This document shows positions 30,599 to 38,613 of a stretch of 64,000 bases of DNA, in pieces. Under the pieces are notes generated by a model. That model saw nothing but the letters and a program-made list of their open reading frames with translations, ran no database searches and had not been told where the DNA came from. Source of the stretch: Williamsia maris (GTDB lineage: Bacteria; Actinomycetota; Actinomycetes; Mycobacteriales; Mycobacteriaceae); contig NZ_JAMTCJ010000001.1 of NCBI RefSeq assembly GCF_024171815.1, positions 806,001 to 870,000 on the forward strand, read 5' to 3'. The position numbers and the translations under genes were made by a program. The first letter of the stretch is position 1. Each line of letters starts with the position of its first letter.

Positions 30599-31222
30599 AT
30601 GACCGATGCGGGCGTCACCGGCCGACGCACCAACCGACGCGGCACCGCCACGCGCGAGAGCATGCTCGACGCCGCCGTGAGCTCACTCGCCTCGGGAGAC
30701 CCGGGATCGGTCTCGGGCAACCGGATCGCCAAGGACATCGGCGCCACCTGGGGGACGATCAAGTATCAGTTCGGCGACATCGACGGGTTCTGGGCGGCGG
30801 TGTTGCGGCACACCGCGCTTCGGCGCGGCGATCTGCCTGCGAGCGCCCCGGACAAAGCCCCGCTGCAGGCACGGGTGTCGGCCATCATCGACAACCTCTA
30901 CGCGGGGCTGGCCGGCACCGACTCCCGCGCCATCGAGACGCTACGGGCCGCGATGCCGCGCGATCGTGACGAGTTCGAGCGTCGATTCCCCGCCACCGCA
31001 GGCGAGTTCGCCTCCTGGCGGCAGGCTTGGCTCGACACCTGCATGCGGGCCTTCGCCGGGTTGGACGTCGACCCCGACCGCGTCGCGGAGGTCGCCGCCT
31101 TCATCCCCGGCGCGATGCGGGGCATCACCTCGGAGAAGCAGCTCGGTACCTACACCGACCTCGACCTCGCCCGGCGTGGCATCACCAACGCGATCGTCGC
31201 CTACCTCCAACCGAGTCCGTGA
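30599..31222 (+). CDS. TetR-family regulator
   Basis: This 207-residue protein has the N-terminal HTH of the TetR family (RESMLDAAVSSLASGDPGSVSGNRIAKDIGATWGTIKYQFGDIDGFWAAVL). Its C-terminal half is helical and ligand-binding. It is divergent from the Rieske oxygenase/dehydrogenase pair across 113 bp, so it is their probable repressor. Its ligand would presumably be their substrate or an intermediate. Confidence 0.85.
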   Translation: MTDAGVTGRRTNRRGTATRESMLDAAVSSLASGDPGSVSGNRIAKDIGATWGTIKYQFGDIDGFWAAVLRHTALRRGDLPASAPDKAPLQARVSAIIDNLYAGLAGTDSRAIETLRAAMPRDRDEFERRFPATAGEFASWRQAWLDTCMRAFAGLDVDPDRVAEVAAFIPGAMRGITSEKQLGTYTDLDLARRGITNAIVAYLQPSP

Positions 31223-31239
31223 CGTCCTGACACACGCCA

Positions 31240-31272
31240 GCACCCGACGCCGCGGGTGCGGTCGTCGGGTGC
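31240..31272. terminator. Hairpin between convergent tetR and car genes
   Basis: GCACCCGACG at 31240-31249 pairs perfectly with CGTCGGGTGC at 31263-31272 around a 13-nt loop. It lies between two convergent stop codons and can serve both strands. There is no T-tract. Confidence 0.55.
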
Positions 31273-31294
31273 CGGGGTCCGAACGTGGATCGTC

Positions 31295-34200
31295 TCAGAG
31301 CAGTCCGAGCACCTCGAGGTTGGTGGCGTACTTGACGATGATCTGCGGCGTGATGTGCGGGATGTCCTTGTCGGGACCGATCTTCGCGTCCTGGACCGCC
31401 GCGCGGAACCGATCGGTCGGCGCCATCGCCCCGTTGAGCGGCGGCACGGGCTGCTGGTAGTTGTGCAGCAACGGCAGCAGCGACGCGGACCGCTGCTTGG
31501 CGGGCAGCGCGCGGACCGCGGTCTCGAACCGCTGGAGCCAGGTGTCGTAGGAGTCGACACGCTGGATCGAGTACCCGGCGTCGACCAGCCAGTCGACGAA
31601 CTCGTCCTGACCGATCCCGTCGTCGTACGGGTTCATCACGTGGTACGTCTCGAACCCGTCGAGCAGCTGGACCGACAGGGTGGAGATCGCCTCGGAGATG
31701 AAGTCGACCGGCAGCCCGTCATAGTGTGCGCGTTGACGATTGCCGTCGGCGTCGAGGTCGTAGAACGACTTCGGCGCGACGCCGGTGGCCACCAGGCTCA
31801 GCATCAACCGGGTGAACATGTCCGGCACGTTGAGCTGACCGACGAACTGGGTGTCGGCCAGGATCATGTCGCAACGGAACACCGCGACCGGCAGGCCACA
31901 CAGGTCGTGGGCCTCCCGCAGCAGCACCTCGCCCGCCCACTTGCTCGTGCCGTATCCGTTGGCGTAGGTCTCGTCGACCGCGCGGGTGGCGCTGATCTCG
32001 CGGATGTCGGCGTCCTCGACGAACGCCGAGGCCGGCTCGATCCCGCCCCCGACACCGATGGTCGAGACGTAGGCGAACTGCTTGAGCTTGCTGGTCAGCG
32101 CGATGCGGATCAGCTCGGCCGTGCCCAGGGCGTTGGGGCCGAACAGCTGGGCGTACGGCAGGACGTGGTTGACCAGTGCGGCCGGGTCGACGATGAGATC
32201 GACGGTGTCGGCGATGCGCTGCCACGTCTGCGTGTCGAGGCCGAGGTCGGCCTCGCTCTTGTCGCCGGCCACGACCTGGAGGTGCTCGGCGGCGAGCTTC
32301 TGGTAGCGCGCCAGCAGTTGCGGGTCGCCGCTGTCGAAGGTGGCGTCGAGTCGAGCCCGGGCGGCCGCGTCGTCCTTGGCGCGCACGATGCAGATCAGCG
32401 TGCCGTCGACGAGATCCATCCGCTCGAGCCATTCGAGTGCGAGGAACCGCCCGAGGAAGCCGGTCGCACCGGTGAGCAGGACGGTGCGGACCTGCTCGCT
32501 GGGCCGCGGCAGGTTCGGCGCCGCGGCGATGGTCGCGTCGTCGAGGAACTTGTCCAGGGTGAGGTCTCGTGCGTGCACCTCGGTCGCGTCGGCTCCGTGC
32601 ACCGTCGCGAACGTGGGTCGGGTCGCGCCCGAGGTCCGCTCGTTCTCGATGTACTCGGCGATGGCCGCGAGATCGGCGGCCGGGTTGACGATGACGCCGA
32701 CGGGGACCTCGATGTCGAAGATCTCGCGCAGGAGGTTGGCGAAGGTCACCGCCGACAGCGAGTCACCACCGAGATCGGTGAAGTGCGCGTCCGCCTGCAC
32801 ATCCGAGGCCGATGCACTGAGCAGTGCTGCGGCTGCTCGGCTCACGGACTCGAGAACCGGTGCGCTGTCGCCGTCGCGGCGCAGCGCCTGCAACTCGTTG
32901 GTCTGACCGTCGGCGAGATCGGCGTACCGCTGTTCGAGCGCCTCGCCGTACTGCTCCTTCAACCGCGGACGCGCCAGCTTGCGGATACCGGTCAGCAGAC
33001 CGTTCTCCAGCGTGAACGGCGTTGTCTCGACGATGAAGTCGCGCGGGATCTCGTAGGACTGCAGGCCGGCGGCCTTTGCGGCCCGCTGCACGGACTCGCC
33101 GAGGATCGGCTTGACCGCGTCGACGTCGCCGTCGACCTGGGCCAGGGCGTCGTCGGTCGGCACGATCACGGCCAGCAGGAACGCGCGGGCGGAGTTGCCG
33201 TAGATGTAGATCTGCCCGATGACCGGGCTGTCGGCGAAGACGGCCTCCACTTTCGACACCGTGACGAACTCACCCTGGGAGAGCTTGAGGACGTTGTTGC
33301 GACGGTCGAGGTAGACCAACTGGTCGGGTCCGGTCTCGGCGACCACGTCACCGGTGCGGTAGTAGCCGTCCTCGTCGAAGACGTCGGCCGTGGCGTCGGG
33401 ACGGTTGAAGTAGCCCGGGAACATGGTGTCGGACTTGACGAGCAGCTCGCCACGCGGGTTCGGGCGATCGGTACGGAAGTACCCGAGATCGGGCACGTCG
33501 ACGAGCTTGTAGTCGACCACCGGCGGACGACGCACGGCTCCGTCGATGAACACCATTCCGGCCTCGGTGGATCCGTATCCCTCGACCAGGTGCAGTCCGA
33601 GCAGCGATTCGACGAACGCAGTCATCTCGGCGGAGATCGGCGCCGAACCCGTCAGTGCGGCAACGTATCGGCCGCCGAGCAGGTTGTCGCGCAGGTCCGC
33701 CGAGACCGCCTCGCTCGCGGTGGCCTCGTCCCCACCCGCGTTCACGCGACGGCTCAGGGCGCTCTGGTGCTCGGTGAAGATCATCTCCCAGATGCGGGGG
33801 ACGAAGCTGAGCAACGTCGGCCGCACCAGCGCCATGTCCTCGAGGAAGGTCGACAGGTCGCTGGTCGCGGCGAAGTAGGTCGTACCGCCCGACGCGAGCG
33901 TCTCGAACAGGATGTGTCGCCCCATGACGTGGCTCATGGGCATGAAGCTCAACGTGATCGACGGACCGGTGGTGCCCTGCGCACCGACCATGTTCGTCGA
34001 CCGCCGCCATGCGTTGGTGACCAGGCTCTCCGGGTACATCGCGCCCTTGGGACGGCCGGTGCTGCCCGAGGTGTAGATCAGCAGCGACAGCGGATCGCCT
34101 TCGCCCACAACGGGAACCGGTCCGGTCACGGCAGACTCGCCGCGTGCGATCACGTCGGCCAGGGTCTCGACGGTCACCGCGTTCTTGCCCTCGGCGAGGC

Positions 34201-34822
34201 GTCGCTGCGCACCGGCGACCGCGTCACGGTGGTCGTCGACCTCGGAACGCAGATCGAACACGACCAGCCGGGCGAGTGCTCCGCTGTTCGCGCTGAGCTC
34301 GACCGCGTCGTCGAGGCGGTCGACGCTCGCGGCGATCAGGGTGGGTTCGGTCTCGTCGACGATGGGTTGCAGCTGGGTCAGCGGCGCGCTGGTCTGCAGC
34401 GGGACACACACCGCACCCAGGAGCACGGTCGCCATGTCGATGACCGTGTAGTCGACACTGGTGAAGCCCAGGACCCCGACGCGGTCGCCGGGCGACACCG
34501 CGCCGCCGGCGAGCGCCGCGGCGACCGAACGCACTCGGGCCCACAACTCGCGGTAGGTGATGGTCTCGAAGCGCGGCAGCAACGTGGTGGTGGTCCGACC
34601 CGATGCCGGGTCGGTCACGAGGTCCACGGCGCGCGCACCGAGGGCGGGCCGATCGGCGTAACCGTCGGCGAGGGTCTCCATGATCTGGGCGAGTCGCAGC
34701 GACGGCTCGTTGACCGCTTCGGTCACGGCATCGTCGGGAAGAGCGGCGGCGAACTGCGGGTCGTCACGGACCAGATCGGCAATGCGTCGGGCGAGTTCGT
34801 CGTCCTGGGTATCGATCGACAT
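31295..34822 (-). CDS. car: Carboxylic acid reductase (adenylation - carrier - thioester reductase)
   Basis: This 1175-residue multidomain enzyme reduces carboxylic acids to aldehydes using ATP and NADPH. The adenylation domain has [11 protein letters not shown] at residues 250-260 and GYGSTEAG later. The carrier domain has LGGDSLS with the phosphopantetheine serine at residue 688. The reductase domain has [11 protein letters not shown] near residue 780 and YGTSKWAGE near 955. Length and order match Nocardia-type CAR. The carrier must be charged by a phosphopantetheinyl transferase, which is not adjacent. ATG 34822 has AAGGAG 7 nt upstream. It is divergent from a lipid-type operon beginning with a related NAD-binding reductase. 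Whether its natural substrate is a fatty or an aryl acid cannot be told here. Confidence 0.95.
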   Translation of the reverse strand: MSIDTQDDELARRIADLVRDDPQFAAALPDDAVTEAVNEPSLRLAQIMETLADGYADRPALGARAVDLVTDPASGRTTTTLLPRFETITYRELWARVRSVAAALAGGAVSPGDRVGVLGFTSVDYTVIDMATVLLGAVCVPLQTSAPLTQLQPIVDETEPTLIAASVDRLDDAVELSANSGALARLVVFDLRSEVDDHRDAVAGAQRRLAEGKNAVTVETLADVIARGESAVTGPVPVVGEGDPLSLLIYTSGSTGRPKGAMYPESLVTNAWRRSTNMVGAQGTTGPSITLSFMPMSHVMGRHILFETLASGGTTYFAATSDLSTFLEDMALVRPTLLSFVPRIWEMIFTEHQSALSRRVNAGGDEATASEAVSADLRDNLLGGRYVAALTGSAPISAEMTAFVESLLGLHLVEGYGSTEAGMVFIDGAVRRPPVVDYKLVDVPDLGYFRTDRPNPRGELLVKSDTMFPGYFNRPDATADVFDEDGYYRTGDVVAETGPDQLVYLDRRNNVLKLSQGEFVTVSKVEAVFADSPVIGQIYIYGNSARAFLLAVIVPTDDALAQVDGDVDAVKPILGESVQRAAKAAGLQSYEIPRDFIVETTPFTLENGLLTGIRKLARPRLKEQYGEALEQRYADLADGQTNELQALRRDGDSAPVLESVSRAAAALLSASASDVQADAHFTDLGGDSLSAVTFANLLREIFDIEVPVGVIVNPAADLAAIAEYIENERTSGATRPTFATVHGADATEVHARDLTLDKFLDDATIAAAPNLPRPSEQVRTVLLTGATGFLGRFLALEWLERMDLVDGTLICIVRAKDDAAARARLDATFDSGDPQLLARYQKLAAEHLQVVAGDKSEADLGLDTQTWQRIADTVDLIVDPAALVNHVLPYAQLFGPNALGTAELIRIALTSKLKQFAYVSTIGVGGGIEPASAFVEDADIREISATRAVDETYANGYGTSKWAGEVLLREAHDLCGLPVAVFRCDMILADTQFVGQLNVPDMFTRLMLSLVATGVAPKSFYDLDADGNRQRAHYDGLPVDFISEAISTLSVQLLDGFETYHVMNPYDDGIGQDEFVDWLVDAGYSIQRVDSYDTWLQRFETAVRALPAKQRSASLLPLLHNYQQPVPPLNGAMAPTDRFRAAVQDAKIGPDKDIPHITPQIIVKYATNLEVLGLL

Positions 34823-35235
34823 GAGTGGTACTCCTTCGAACTATGGCCGGACGGTGATGATGAGGAAAGACCTCGGAACACCTGTACAGGCGCTTGCATA
34901 GCCTAACGATGTAAACGTTAGCAGCGCTTCACACCCACCGGCCACCACAGTGTGGCGAACCCGACAGGTAGCGCAGGCCGTCGCGACCGCTTCGTCGCAT
35001 TCGCGCGATCCGCAACGGCATCATCCGCGACCGCAACGCTTTTCAGGACTCGCGGATGGACGGCGAATTCTGATTCTCGACCACCATTCGTCACTTCCGT
35101 TGGGAGATGTCATCGAACTCAACATGTGTTGCGAACGTCGGTTGTGGGCGGTCACAGCGGATGCGGCAACTCCTTCGGTGACGTCGGCCACTCGCTTACG
35201 GTCTGTCTCGGACATCAACAGGAAGAGGCGGGGAA
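34823..35235. promoter_or_regulatory. Divergent promoter region between car and the SDR-PSD-GNAT-MMPL operon
   Basis: This 413-bp region holds no convincing gene. Near the car side, it has a perfect 10-bp palindrome, CCTGTACAGG, at 34881-34890. An inverted repeat, CTAACG at 34903-34908 and CGTTAG at 34916-34921, follows with a 7-nt spacer, typical in size of a TetR-type operator. No regulator gene is adjacent. The operon side has GGAAGAGG about 7 nt before its TTG start. Confidence 0.5.
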
Positions 35236-36477
35236 TTGAGCGTGGGCAAGCTGTCATCCGAAGAATCACTGCGGCCGCTGTGGCCTCACGCCGACGCGAT
35301 CATGTCGTCGGAGTGTCGCGGACTCAGGTTCAACGGTAAGTACGCCGATGTCGTGGCCCTGAGCACCGGTGACCCGACCGCGCTGCGGCCGGCCGTCGAC
35401 CCGGACACCCGGCGACGCGTCGCCCTGATGCCCGAGGCGCGTCGCGACACGGCTCTGATCCTCGGCGCCAACGGCTTTCTCGGCGCCCACCTCATCGGTC
35501 AGCTGACCCGCGACCCGTCGATCACCCGCGTGTACGCGATGATCCGGCCCACCGCGGATCGAACCGCGGAGCAGCGCCTGCAGGAGACGTTGGACGCGTA
35601 CGAGATCTCGGCCAACTCCTCCAAGATCACGTTCGTCGAGGGCAACCCGACCGAGCGTCACTTCGGCCTGTCAAAGGACGTCTTCTTCGATCTCGCCGAG
35701 AACGTCGGCCTCATCTTCAACTGCGCCAGCTCGACCGACTACACGTCGACCTACCTCGACCTGCGCAGCGACTGGTTCCTGAGCCTGCTGCGGGCACTCG
35801 AGTTCTCCATCACCACGACCCGCAAGCACCTCACCTACGTCGGCAGCATCGGCGCACATCTCTACCAGCGGCCGGAGGACTTCCGTCGTCACGACGGTTG
35901 GTGGTATTCGGGCTACGCGCAGATGAAGTGGGTCAACGCAGCACTTCTGGGCTGGCTGGCCGACTCCGACACCTACTCGGTCACGCTGTGCGAGGCCCCG
36001 TACATCCTCGGCAGCACGCAGCGGGGACTCGATCCCGGTCGGGCGTACAGCTTCTGGCGCATCGTCGAGGTCGCGAAGGCCGTCGGCGCGATCTGGGACG
36101 GACCCGGGATGAACTACGTCCCGGTCGACGTGATCTGTGAGGTGATGGCGCACAACGCGACATCGACCGATCCACTGTCCCGACTGCTGCCCAGCAACCC
36201 CGAGGACTACGACCACAGCCTGTACGCCGAACTCCTCGGCCTGGATCTGGTGTCGTGGGACGAGTTCTACGTGCGGGTCTCGGAGATGGCCGGCGAGAAG
36301 TTCGCCCAGACGGTCCTCGGCGACAACATCGACATCCTCATGCGCAAGGTGCACAAGCCCGAGGCCATCCTGCCCGCCGGGCACGACGCCTCGTGGTGCG
36401 ATCACCGTCGGCTGTTCGAGCTCTACTTCAGCAACGTGGCGCTGAAGGACATGGCTCCCGCCGTCGCATCGGCATGA
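35236..36477 (+). CDS. Thioester-reductase-like SDR (NAD_binding_4 / fatty acyl reductase type)
   Basis: This 413-residue protein has a Rossmann motif TALILGANGFLGAHLIGQL, a FNCASSTDYTSTYLDL segment, and the catalytic pair Y-x-x-x-K in SGYAQMKWVNAAL. This is the 'male sterility'/NAD_binding_4 type found in fatty acyl reductases and in the C-terminal domain of CAR. It lacks adenylation and carrier domains, so it would act on an acyl thioester or another pre-made substrate. The start is TTG 35236; GTG 35242 is an alternative. It is the first gene of five, joined by ATGA to the next. Confidence 0.75.
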   Translation: MSVGKLSSEESLRPLWPHADAIMSSECRGLRFNGKYADVVALSTGDPTALRPAVDPDTRRRVALMPEARRDTALILGANGFLGAHLIGQLTRDPSITRVYAMIRPTADRTAEQRLQETLDAYEISANSSKITFVEGNPTERHFGLSKDVFFDLAENVGLIFNCASSTDYTSTYLDLRSDWFLSLLRALEFSITTTRKHLTYVGSIGAHLYQRPEDFRRHDGWWYSGYAQMKWVNAALLGWLADSDTYSVTLCEAPYILGSTQRGLDPGRAYSFWRIVEVAKAVGAIWDGPGMNYVPVDVICEVMAHNATSTDPLSRLLPSNPEDYDHSLYAELLGLDLVSWDEFYVRVSEMAGEKFAQTVLGDNIDILMRKVHKPEAILPAGHDASWCDHRRLFELYFSNVALKDMAPAVASA

Positions 36478-36677
36478 CCGCCGGTTCTCGCGTCGAACCG
36501 TCGACCGCCTCGCGACGCGACGTCCGGTTCCTGCCGGAGTTCGTCGACTTCGTCTACGCGCTGGGTTTCTATCTGGCCTGTGGATTCCTCGGGTTGCTGC
36601 CGAGCACCATCGGACGACCGCTGCTGCTGCGGTACGTGACGTGGGCGGCCGCGATGGACGAGGAGCGAGCACGGTGA
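36474..36677 (+). CDS. Small membrane protein (67 aa)
   Basis: The ATG at 36474 overlaps the preceding stop (ATGA), and its own stop overlaps the next start (GTGA). The protein has one clear hydrophobic segment (FVDFVYALGFYLACGFLGLLPSTIG, about residues 23-47) and a short charged tail, MDEERAR. I do not recognise a family. The tight overlaps on both sides make translation very likely. It could be a subunit or membrane tether for the lipid enzymes encoded around it. Confidence 0.75.
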   Translation: MTAGSRVEPSTASRRDVRFLPEFVDFVYALGFYLACGFLGLLPSTIGRPLLLRYVTWAAAMDEERAR

Positions 36678-37456
36678 TCGTCTCCGTCCGCCGACTGCTC
36701 GTGGTCGTCGCGGCGATCGTCGGCGCACTGTTCGCAACGTTCGCCTACTGGCGGCTGCGGTTCTTCTTCCGGGATCCCGAACGCACTCCCCCGGCCGACC
36801 CGCGCGTCGTCGTGGCGCCCGCCGACGGTTTCATCACCTACGTCAAACGGGTCGACCGCGGTCAGATCCCGTTCGCGGTGAAGAAGGCCAGGACCATCCC
36901 CCTCGAAGAGTTCGGGGTGGCCGCCTCGGCAGCCGGTGACGGTGCGAGCGGCTTCCTGATCGGCGTCTACATGTCGGAGTACTCGGTGCACCGCAACCGG
37001 ATCCCGGTCGCGGGGACCATCTGCTTCCGTGAGCACCGGTCGGCCGCGCCGTTCAATCGGTCGATGGCACGGATGGGCGCCAACCTGCTCGCGCGTCAGA
37101 CGCCCTACGACGAGGGGTGCGACTACCTGCTCAGCAACGAGCGACTGACGATCGGCATCGAGCACGAGAGCGGGGCCATCGCGACGGTGACCCAGATCGC
37201 CGACCTGTGGGTCAACCGCATTGTGGCGCACGTCGGGATCGGAGACGAGGTGGGCCGCGGCGATCAGTACGGCATGATCCGTTTCGGTTCGCAGTGCGAC
37301 GTGTTCCTGCCCGACGAGTTGGTGTCGGCGATCACCGTCACCCCGGGCCAATACGTGTTCGCGGGCAAGACCCCGATCTGTGTCTCCCCGGTGTCGGTGG
37401 AACGCGGGCCCGGTGTCGGAACCGTTGCGGTCGCCGCCGCCACGGGGGCGCCGTGA
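36674..37456 (+). CDS. Phosphatidylserine decarboxylase-family proenzyme
   Basis: This 260-residue protein starts at GTG 36674, overlapping the previous stop. It has an N-terminal membrane anchor (LLVVVAAIVGALFATFAYW) and the PSD start motif FFFRDPERTPP. The catalytic-type motif SEYSVHRNRIPVAG and the self-cleavage site MIRFGSQCDVFLP follow; Gly-Ser cleavage there generates the pyruvoyl group. The key His and Gly-Ser are intact, so it is probably active. It may decarboxylate phosphatidylserine or a related lipid head group. No phosphatidylserine synthase gene is adjacent, unlike usual psd operons, which suggests a specialised substrate. Confidence 0.85.
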   Translation: MIVSVRRLLVVVAAIVGALFATFAYWRLRFFFRDPERTPPADPRVVVAPADGFITYVKRVDRGQIPFAVKKARTIPLEEFGVAASAAGDGASGFLIGVYMSEYSVHRNRIPVAGTICFREHRSAAPFNRSMARMGANLLARQTPYDEGCDYLLSNERLTIGIEHESGAIATVTQIADLWVNRIVAHVGIGDEVGRGDQYGMIRFGSQCDVFLPDELVSAITVTPGQYVFAGKTPICVSPVSVERGPGVGTVAVAAATGAP

Positions 37457-38613
37457 TCACGGTCGTACCGGTCCAATCGTCCTCGGACTGGGACGATTTC
37501 GAGTCGGTGTACTCCCACGTCTACGCGAACGACCCCAACGGTCTGCCGGACGAGATCATCGACGTGGGAACGACGTTGCGGTCGCCCGCGGACGCGCTGG
37601 CGGCCACGCGTCGGGTGCAGGCGTTCGTCGCCCTCGACGACCATCGCCCGGTCGGCCGGGTGGCGGCCATCCACGATCTGGCGTTCACCGAGTACACCGG
37701 TGAATCGCTGGGGTTCTTCGGTTTCTACGAGGCCGTCGACGACCACCGGGTCGCCGAGGTGTTGCTCGACGCGGCGTCGACCTGGCTCACCGAGCAGGGA
37801 CTCGCGCAGATGGCGGGGCCGTTCAGTCCATCGATGTTCTACAGCGCGGGCATCGTCGTCGACCCGGAGCCCAAACTCCCGCTGATCGGCATGCCACACA
37901 ACCCACCTCACTACGCGGCGCAATTCGAGAAGTGGGGACTCACCGGGATCAAGGATTTCTACAGCTACCGTTTCGACGAGCCGTACCAGATGTTCTGCAG
38001 CGAGAAGTTCGCACGTCACAAGCAGCTCTACGAACGCGTCAGCACACGCTCGGAGGTCACCTTCCGGACGATGAAGTACCGCACCCTGCGCAAGGATTCG
38101 GAGATAGTGCGCGAGCTGTACAACACCACGTTCAAGGACTTCTGGGGGTTCTCACCGCTGTCGTCGGAGGAGATGCTCTCGCTGCAGAAGATGATGTTGC
38201 CCGTCCTCGACCGGCGGCTGACCATCCTCGCCGAGTACCGGGGCAAGCCGGTCGGCTTCTTCATGGGCTTCCCCGACGCCAACCAGGCGATCGCACGCGC
38301 GGCACGGTTTCGCCGACGATGGGTTCGCGACGTCGCCACGCTCTGGTACGTCAAGGGCCCCCGACGCAAGCACCTGATCGACGGTGCGCGCGTGGACATG
38401 ATGCTCGTCGACTCGTCCTGCCCCGATCGCTCGGTGGCGTCACAGATGATCGTCGAGATGTGGCGGCGAATCGAGGAACGCGGGTACACCCGCATGGAGG
38501 GTGCGCCCATCCTCGACGACAGCGAGTGGATGAAGGGATCGGTGCTCGCCCGCGTCGAGATGAGTCCGTACCGGACGTACCGCATCTACCGCTGCGAGTT
38601 GGCGATTCGGTGA
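37453..38613 (+). CDS. GNAT-like acyltransferase family protein (386 aa)
   Basis: The GTG at 37453 overlaps the PSD stop by 4 nt. The N-terminal half carries VGRVAAIHDLAFTEYTGESLGFFGFYEAVDD, then MAGPFSPSMFYSAGIVVDPEPKLPLIGMPHNPPHYAAQF. The C-terminal half carries ILAEYRGKPVGFFMGFPD and VASQMIVEMWRRIEERGYTRMEGAPILDDSEWM. The layout fits two GNAT-type lobes, as in YghO-like proteins. There is no signal peptide. In context it may N-acylate an amino head group produced by the PSD homologue; that role is inference. Confidence 0.65.
   Translation: MITVVPVQSSSDWDDFESVYSHVYANDPNGLPDEIIDVGTTLRSPADALAATRRVQAFVALDDHRPVGRVAAIHDLAFTEYTGESLGFFGFYEAVDDHRVAEVLLDAASTWLTEQGLAQMAGPFSPSMFYSAGIVVDPEPKLPLIGMPHNPPHYAAQFEKWGLTGIKDFYSYRFDEPYQMFCSEKFARHKQLYERVSTRSEVTFRTMKYRTLRKDSEIVRELYNTTFKDFWGFSPLSSEEMLSLQKMMLPVLDRRLTILAEYRGKPVGFFMGFPDANQAIARAARFRRRWVRDVATLWYVKGPRRKHLIDGARVDMMLVDSSCPDRSVASQMIVEMWRRIEERGYTRMEGAPILDDSEWMKGSVLARVEMSPYRTYRIYRCELAIR

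Noticed and set aside
31256-34906. A 1216-codon open frame on the plus strand opposite car
   Set aside because: It is entirely antisense to a multidomain enzyme with all expected motifs, has Arg/Gln/Val-biased composition, and matches no family. High GC content makes such long mirror frames common.
36674-37456. PSD homologue as a dead enzyme
   Set aside because: The His motif and the Gly-Ser self-cleavage site (RFGS) are both intact, so inactivity is not supported.
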